The notes beneath the pieces are model-generated. The model saw only the letters and a list, made by a program, of their open reading frames with translations. It was not told the origin of the DNA and did not search any database. From Dendrobium chrysotoxum (lineage: Eukaryota > Streptophyta > Magnoliopsida > Asparagales > Orchidaceae), in contig CM034305.1 of NCBI GenBank assembly GCA_019925795.1, positions 58,082,573-58,146,572 of the forward strand: DNA of 64,000 bases, read 5' to 3'. Position numbers and translations under genes: made by a program. Below, one piece after another: positions 59,301 to 64,000 of the stretch. Position 1 is the first letter of the stretch; each line of letters starts with the position of its first letter.

Positions 59301-61334
59301 CGGGCTCAATGGAGTGAATGCAGCCCAAGAGAAATTTAAGTTTAGATTATTTTAGGATTTCTCCTAGTTATTTCATTTAAATTAATATTTTTGGATTTAT
59401 TTTAATGGAAGTTGGTATTAATGTTTCTTGATTAATTTAAGGTTTACATTTGAATTATTTAGGATTATATTCAAGATATGATTAAATTTGATTTAATCTT
59501 CCCTTAATTCCATTTATATAAATAGGAATTCATGATTTGGATTGTGTTAGTTGATTGTTGAATTAGAATAAAAGTGTCATCTTTTATCTCTTTCCTCTCT
59601 CTCCCAGTGGATTCATGGCTTATCCGAGTACTTTCCATCCATCCCTTTTCCTTTGAAACTTTGGCTTCGTTTGGGGCAGCTTTTGCCCACTATTTTTTTA
59701 CTGTTTTCAAGAAATTATTGTACTAAAAAGCTATAAGAAAGCTGTTCCTAACGAGATCTAATTTAGTATTGGAATGCTTTCCTTAGAAAATATTCCTCAG
59801 AGAATACTCTTCTTATTTCTTGCCCCACGTGTGTAGGAAGTGAGAAAATACTGTGAATTGCATATATACCCGCATATGATCGATCAGCTTCTTATTGTTT
59901 GGGCACGTTAATTGGCAGCCCTGAGCTGAAAGAAGAATAAGAATGACGGTTTCTTGTTAGACGTGAACATTTCATACCTAACAAATGATGGAATCGTGAG
60001 AAATCACAGAATATACGTGTCAAATTTCCAAAAAATAGTCTATGATCGCCGAGCCTTCCTCAGTTTTTCACCTGATGCTCTTTGTGGTGTGGCTTGGGAA
60101 GAGGTCTCTCAAATAAGGGTTGAGGCTAAGTAAACGTGAGGGTTGGATGTAACTGTTGTTCCACTAGTTCAAGAGCTGTATAGGCATCATGAAAGCTTTG
60201 CTAATCCATTTTCATTCCTGTTTTTTCTCAATCTAGCAAAAAAATAAGTTAGAGAGTAGATGTATTTGATTTGATTTATGTTAAGAAAGGTAGACATAGA
60301 CCTAAAAAGACTTGGTTAGAAAATATTAAAAATGACTTTTTTTTTATTAGATTTAAGTGGGAATTTGACTCTAAACATAACATAATGGAGAAAAATAATT
60401 CATGTAGCCGAACCCACGTAGTGGGATAAAGGTTTGATGTTGTTGTTATTGTTCTTGTAGGAGAAAAATAAGTCATTGGTTTGAGATAAAAAAATTTCTT
60501 CCATGTTTTATTGTTTATTTTTCAATTCATTCTAACTGTCAGAAGAAAGAAAATAATTTCTTTTAAAATCATTTCTTTTTCATAATTCGAGTGTCCTTGC
60601 AAGTATAAATAAGTTAGAGCAATGAAGTGATTTGTGTTCTTTTTCACGAAAAGAGAATTATTATTGGGAACTTTATGGATTTGTCAGCCTTTCTTTTAGA
60701 GCTTGTATTCAAGGATTGTCAAGTTAGTAATTTATTCATGCCAACAATTTTTTGTAGATCTTCAATGGTGTGTTTCTGAAAGTGAACAAGGCCACCATAA
60801 ACATGCTTCGGAGGGTGGAGCCTTATGTCACATATGGGTAAATTCTATTTTTCTGTTTCTTTATTTTTTCATTGTTATTAGCATTTGATTTGCCTAATGT
60901 GGCTGATTATTTTGTTATTCTTAATGCTTCAGCTATCCTAATCTGAAAAGTGTGAGAGAATTGATTTACAAGAGAGGCTATGGGAAATTGCAGAAGCAAA
61001 GAATTCCATTAACCAACAATTCCATCATTGAGCAGGTTTTGTTCTTATAACAATTATTCAAAACTAGCAAGTTTTTTATTTTAGATTTTATGAAATTTTA
61101 ATATTTTTATCATGGCAGGGTCTTGGGAAGCATAAGATAATCTGCATTGAGGACCTCATCCATGAAATTTTCACCGTGGGTCCTCACTTCAAAGAGGCCA
61201 ACAACTTCTTGTGGCCGTTCAAGCTGAAAGCACCACTAGGAGGCCTTAAAAAGAAGAGGAATCATTATGTGGAGGGTGGAGATGCTGGCAATAGGGAGAA
61301 CTATATCAATGAGCTGATCAGAAGGATGAATTAA
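47381..61334 (+). CDS. RPL7: 60S ribosomal protein L7 (uL30), split by a 12.8-kb intron
   Basis: Six coding exons: 47,381-47,560, 47,648-47,745, 47,855-47,912, 60,758-60,837, 60,933-61,035 and 61,119-61,334, for 244 residues. The length is normal for plant RPL7. It is a structural protein of the cytosolic large ribosomal subunit that contacts rRNA. Exon 1 encodes the basic N-terminal helix (KKRKREDQWALEKKEKLEEK). Exons 2-3 carry GGFYVCPEAKLLFIIRIRG and MHPKTKKILQLLRLRQ, the L30 fold start. Exons 4-6 carry IFNGVFLKVNKATINMLRRV, EPYVTYGYPNLKSVRELIYK, GLGKHKIICIEDLIHEI and the C-terminal end ENYINELIRRMN. All junctions are GT-AG with matching phases and no stop interrupts the frame. Introns 1, 2, 4 and 5 are 87, 109, 95 and 83 bp. 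It looks like a working gene; whether intron 3 is spliced efficiently cannot be seen. Confidence 0.93.
48344..48419 (+). repeat. 76-bp direct duplication flanking the copia element, left copy
   Basis: From aacattgcttgatggg to gtgaacacatg. It equals 52,968-53,043 except for two substitutions (g/a and a/c). Confidence 0.9.
48418..48596 (-). repeat. 3' LTR of the copia element (truncated)
   Basis: 179 bp, starting TGTTAGAATACC at 48,596 on the - strand after a GAGGGGGC polypurine tract. It ends at tgca at 48,418, where it runs into the 76-bp duplication. The 5' LTR continues about 59 bp further. Confidence 0.85.
48597..48612 (-). other. Polypurine tract of the copia element
   Basis: Reads AGTTTGAGGGGGCT on the - strand directly before the LTR start TGTTAGAA. 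Confidence 0.7.
48818..51760 (-). pseudogene. Copia pol: protease, integrase, reverse transcriptase, RNase H, with several breaks
   Basis: From high to low coordinates. Protease carries WVLDSGASSHLT (near 51,710) followed by LHVPALSHNLLSIHKL. The integrase core has YVISIDDHTRFCWLY (near 51,080) and TPEQNG-type wording near 50,870, across at least two frameshifts. Reverse transcriptase (50,100-49,400) has GTWSLVPPP, KARLVAKGF, FSPMAKLPTIR, QLDVSNAFLHGDLEEDVYM, KAIYGLKQSP and the catalytic YVDDMLVTG (near 49,540). RNase H (49,150-48,850) has YVDADWASD and AKSSTEAEYRALA. Stops interrupt the frame after KQSP (49,670) and before HDFQALMRL (about 49,168). Functions would be Gag-Pol processing, cDNA synthesis and integration, but no full polyprotein can be made. 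Confidence 0.88.
51811..52690 (-). pseudogene. Copia gag (UBN2 type), frameshifted and stopped at the zinc knuckle
   Basis: Starts MSEREASSAQSASQ at 52,690 and reads VTIQLNNENYAIWRSQMLQL, GYLTGTQQ and LISALFSTVSPSIL. Near 52,370 it shifts frame and continues with HEIWKTLENRL, SMQTYLTQIKGLVDNI and IIHYIINGLPAAYNSF. A basic Arg/Gly/Ser stretch leads to the knuckle CQICNKP, which is cut by TGA before the His; the remainder, HIAAQCW, follows in frame. Gag would form the particle and bind RNA through the knuckle. Confidence 0.85.
52711..52729 (-). other. Primer-binding site of the copia element
   Basis: Read on the - strand from 52,729: TGGTATTAGAGATT, close to the initiator-Met tRNA complement TGGTATCAGAGC. 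This fixes the 5' LTR end at about 52,730. Confidence 0.75.
52730..52967 (-). repeat. 5' LTR of the copia element
   Basis: About 238 bp, beginning TGTTAGAATACC on the - strand at 52,967. The inner ~59 bp (52,730-52,788) has no counterpart in the 3' LTR. Confidence 0.8.
52968..53043 (+). repeat. 76-bp direct duplication flanking the copia element, right copy
   Basis: Begins directly after the LTR end; two mismatches to 48,344-48,419. Sequence then continues into the intron as atggtgattttt. Confidence 0.9.
53044..55862. other. Intron sequence without a recognised element
   Basis: AT-rich, no coding sequence. A stretch around 54.4-55.3 kb with caaggtgttttaaggtgtacgcc and gcataagcctcaaaacg wording may be an old interspersed repeat, but I cannot assign it. 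Confidence 0.4.
55880..55990 (+). mobile_element. 5'-truncated RTE-type LINE tail with target-site duplication
   Basis: About 111 bp ending in cctcacgtagtgggataaagg...(ttg)n, the characteristic 3' end of plant RTE LINEs. It is flanked by gagatttaaaggaattt (55,863-55,879) and gagatttaaaagaaatt (55,991-56,007), a target-site duplication of about 17 bp. Confidence 0.75.
56040..57730 (+). pseudogene. RTE-type LINE reverse transcriptase, heavily decayed
   Basis: The + strand translation shows, between stops, NIVNYRRIKLMSNAMSIQM and FVPGISIMKAF (56,240-56,390), matching the NYRGIKLMSH...FGFMPGRSTMEAI block of plant RTE reverse transcriptases. Further on come VCVDVIKIYI (56,505-56,535), MMLRWICHV...GLRNDFIR (57,365-57,430) and IGVTSIEGNM...NRFIFLEYLQRS (57,440-57,515), the end of the same ORF. 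The enzyme would prime cDNA at a nicked target. It is far too damaged to act. The 55.9-kb tail is a younger, separate copy. Confidence 0.65.
57731..58097. other. Intron sequence without a recognised element
   Basis: An open frame of 69 codons at 57,950-58,159 runs into the tandem duplication and shows no domain. Confidence 0.4.
58098..59160 (+). repeat. Imperfect tandem duplication of about 0.5 kb
   Basis: Unit 1 is about 58,098-58,620 and unit 2 about 58,621-59,160. Shared blocks include ctcttattccataaatcatt, tagttctcaactcccttta, aaaaatattacttgaa and cagtccaaacaa(c/t)tcttgcac in the same order. Unit 2 has a short insert near 58,775-58,830 and many substitutions, so the event is old. No coding sequence. 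Confidence 0.85.
59200..59640. other. Intron sequence, possible old LTR
   Basis: A cggggctcaatggagtga...ttatataaataggaattc...tctctctcccagtgg layout with TATA-like TATATAAATAGG at 59,515 suggests an LTR fragment. There is no second copy or protein to confirm it. Confidence 0.3.
59661..59761. mobile_element. MITE, family 1, copy 4 (shortened)
   Basis: Ends TTGGCTTCGTTTGGGGCAGC and GCTGTTCCTAACGAGATCTAA, with the family interior ttgtactaaaaagct. It is about 25 bp shorter than the copies at 16.5 kb. Confidence 0.65.
60250..60463 (+). mobile_element. RTE-type LINE 3' fragment
   Basis: Encodes the end of the RTE ORF (KKGRHRPKKTWLENIKN) and then acccacgtagtgggataaagg with a (ttg)n-like tail. Flanked by aaaaataagt at 60,240-60,249 and 60,464-60,473, a possible target-site duplication. 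It lies about 300 bp before exon 4 of RPL7. Confidence 0.65.
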
Positions 61335-62510
61335 GCTTTAGTGCTCCCTGTGTTTAACAGTTTTTGGTGTTTGAAAAGAGACATGAAATTGTGTTGCAGT
61401 TTTGGTACTAATTAGCTCTACTTGCTTATTTCTTGACTATTTATTACATTTGAATTGAATTTCGTTAAGTCAATCCAATCTCAGTTGCACGTTTTGAGTA
61501 CTACATCTAACATATCTCTCTGCCTATTCACTAAATGAGCTTTCTTTTGAATGTCTTGGCTTCTTTGCGATCTATCTTCTCGTTGATATCTAAATTGTAT
61601 TCATTAACCTTGTTTGCAGTGTTATTGCTATTTCTCATGCCTTTGGTGCTCTGCCTACTGAAAAACAAATCATTGTTTATAGCAAATCATCTTTTGCATC
61701 GCTTTTGCTCAGATCATCTCTAGTCGAAAAACTCATTTCAATTCTAAAATACAGTAATATTTTAAAATATAGTAATTCATCTGCAATTGAATTTTATTTT
61801 TTAACATAAACAAAATATTTTGTATATATTCTTTCTCAACAACACGTTAGTCATTCTTGTTTTCGTCAAAAATGTGTTTGTGAATAGTGAGACGCCAAGG
61901 TGTTGTACTGTTCACGAACGAGAGAATCACGCATCTTTTATCGTTCAATTGGAGAAGTTCGTGGATGCAAAATAGGGGTATGGAGTTCGATTGGAGATGC
62001 CTATACCATCTTTATCATATTGTAGTTTTGGCAATGGAACCTTATCCTGCACTTCCGTAGCTTGCAGATCTTTGGACACTCTATAGTCCCTGTTTTTTAT
62101 TGGCAATAACTCCAGCAAAAGACTAGCTCTCAAATAACTTCTATTTGAATTCTGATAGTATCATAGTAAAAATATCAGATTTGAGAGCAGCTCTCAGTTG
62201 AGGCTCATGGCTAAAATGTTGTTACAAAATGCTTTGAAAAGAGTTGTTATTTGTTGCGGCATTTATTTGCTAGAAAAGTTCAGCTAAAGTATTAGACTTG
62301 ATGCAGCTTATTGATGTAATTAGGCACTATGATGATTCTTATACATCTGACAATGAGATCAACAATTGCATGCATGTAGTTTTATAATATAAAAACTGAT
62401 AAATCTAAATACCTATCATGAACCAAAGTAATTACACTGAAATTAAAAAAAAAAAATAATAAAAAAAGAACAATATTTTTAATGCAGTTTATGTAGAAAA
62501 GAAATATCTA
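61335..62510. other. RPL7 3' UTR and non-coding sequence
   Basis: The first 150-200 bp are the likely 3' UTR. After that I see no gene. The inverted wording gtgaatagtgagacgcc...gtactgttcacg at 61,879-61,917 hints at a small fold-back element. Confidence 0.45.
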
Positions 62511-62514
62511 ATTC

Positions 62515-63330
62515 ACTCACTAACTAAAGAATATGTGATTTGCCCTTGTAATTTTATCATCTCTTCGGTGCCTTCATCTTGTGCCTTGTGATTTATTATA
62601 TTTTCTTCACTCTCTAATAATGATTGACTAATTCTATATCCATACGTCTTTAGAGATGTATATATTTGATCTGCATTACAAATATTAAATTGCAGATCAA
62701 CTTGAGTGGGATAATGACCTGTAATTATGCAATGCAATGCAATTGGTGCCGTCACTATTTTAATTTATTTTTTGTATGAATATGAAGACATATCACGTAG
62801 TATAGTTGACTTCATTTTACATACACCAAATGGTATCTCAATTACACCTCTTATTGAAAAGTGTTGTCTGTTGAAAGTTTTTGCTTCTCATGTATCGATT
62901 GGCTTCCTCTTTAAAAATCAGGAGTATGATACTTTACATCTGAAAATGGCTTAAAAAATCTTTGTTGCATCAGATAATAAGTATCCACAAGATAATATTT
63001 ACTTGTTTTGAAGTATATATAATTTATTAAAAAATTTAGTATTAGTAACTTTATTATGATAAACAGCTTACGAGGACCTGGCATAAGAAAGTTATTGTGT
63101 CTATTATGAGTAGCAAATTTGAATATATGTCTGTCATGTATACTTCCTTTACTTCATGACATGATAAAAATAAAACACATATTGAAGTCACACACTGCCA
63201 TAATATCTTATGTTGGTGAACCAAATCGTCTTATGTATGCCACTTTTGCTTTTTTAGAACTCGTGTATCCACATGTCCCATCAATCGCTCCAATATAATC
63301 TTAATTAAGATATATTTGTTATATTAGCAA
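62515..63330 (-). pseudogene. PIF/Harbinger transposase (DDE_Tnp_4), C-terminal part, decayed
   Basis: The - strand translation reads IGAIDGTCGYTSS near 63,290, then AYIRRFGSPT and IMAVCDFNMCFIFIMS near 63,200, GSIHDRHIFKFAT (63,160-63,120), YYLVDTYYL (about 62,990), FSDVKYHTPDF (about 62,930), STILRDMSSYSYKK (about 62,800) and IALHCIITGHYP (62,745-62,710). This is the ordered signature of Harbinger nuclease, including the acidic residues of GAIDGT and the HD block. The C-terminal tail with EEMIKLQGQITYSL ends at 62,515. Several stops and frameshifts are present. Harbinger elements cut and paste at TAA-type targets and need a partner Myb-like protein, not seen here. Confidence 0.75.
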
Positions 63331-63339
63331 AATTATTGA

Positions 63340-64000
63340 AAATCCTATAATATCATGATAATGAATATATCTTGAAATATGTGTATAGTAGAAGCATGAG
63401 TTTGATATTTCAAAATTTAATTTAAAATAAAAAATTCACCACTGTGTACTTAAAGCGGGTGGTGGGAGAATGATGACATGGTTCTGTCCTCCTGGATTAT
63501 CATGGCCCTTGTTCTACTTAGTTAGAAGAGGTAGTCGACCCAACCTGATAGAAAGATCCTTATCGGCAGCCATAGATTGCTTCGTCCAAGGGTACCATAT
63601 TGACCTAAGATAAATATTTGTCTAAAGGGACAAATTTGAATCTACCTTAGCTAATAGAGGGCTTTGTGTCCTATCGATTATATCCTATTTATTCATATTT
63701 CAAGGATTTGAACCCATTGGGGAATATATGGGCTTTGACCATAACCGTGATTTAGTGGTGTCATTTAGCGGCAAAATGACCCGGTTCAGAGGGTCCAGGT
63801 AAACCATTTACCCGTGCTGCTATTTAGCAATGAAACCATTGGTGTGGTGTTATTTGGCGATGAAACCACCTGTTAGAGGACACGTGCCACGTCCTTACTA
63901 GCAGGAGATTATTTGTGAATGAATCCTAGTGATATTCTAGACCAGATATTAGCTCTTTATGAGCTAAGTAAAATTTTAAATTTGTCCACCTCGATAAATT
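63340..64000. other. Unassigned sequence at the window end
   Basis: Less AT-rich than its surroundings, with three loose copies of tttagc(g/a)(g/a)caaaatgac-type wording at about 63,765-63,860. Perhaps part of an element that extends beyond the window; no coding sequence is supported. Confidence 0.35.

Larger units (their letters stand above)
47913..60757 (+). other. RPL7 intron 3, 12,845 bp, filled with transposable elements
   Basis: Donor cag|gttcgt and acceptor ttttttgtag|atc are good and phase 0 on both sides. The other introns of the gene are about 100 bp, so nearly all of this length is insertion. Confidence 0.9.

Overview
This window is nuclear DNA from a flowering plant, probably a eudicot. 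It is AT-rich, crowded with decayed plant transposons (CACTA, MULE, PIF/Harbinger, Ty1/copia, Ty3/gypsy, RTE-type LINE, SINE, MITEs), and its genes have GT-AG introns. I can support only two host protein genes, both on the + strand: a SMAX1-LIKE gene of the SMXL3/4/5 clade (8,244-11,472) and a cytosolic 60S ribosomal protein L7 gene (uL30; coding exons 47,381-61,334). They are unrelated in function and separated by about 36 kb of transposon-derived sequence.

Layout. 1-7.0 kb: a decayed CACTA element whose transposase is split by an LTR-like insertion, followed by its second ORF. 7.9-11.5 kb: the SMXL gene, with a start-stop uORF and a G-rich tract in its leader. 11.5-18.4 kb: non-coding DNA with MITEs, some nested. 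18.4-21.4 kb: an LTR-like repeat related to the insertion in the CACTA. About 21.6-27.3 kb: a SIRE/Maximus-type copia element that kept LTRs, primer site, gag and polypurine tract but has no recognisable pol; a related solo LTR lies at 37.5-39.1 kb. 29.1-33.5 kb: two long LTRs in inverted orientation around a short spacer, the whole unit bounded by a 5-bp direct repeat. 35.7-37.3 kb: gypsy pol remnant split by a fragment of the same LTR family. 40.1-45.1 kb: a MULE with transposase and a plant-mobile-domain ORF. 46.9-47.0 kb: a SINE just upstream of RPL7.

RPL7 has ordinary small introns except intron 3, which is 12,845 bp. It holds a nearly full-length antisense copia element (48,418-52,967) flanked by a 76-bp duplication, RTE LINE remains, a tandem duplication of about 0.5 kb and a MITE. 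The coding exons are intact and in phase across it. The end of the window carries a PIF/Harbinger transposase remnant.

Most interesting: the inverted-LTR unit with a target-site duplication, the long duplication flanking the copia insertion, the pol-less SIRE element whose LTRs carry repeated GTAC palindromes, and the leader signals and missing degron loop of the SMXL gene. All assignments come from reading the translations by eye; no database search was run.
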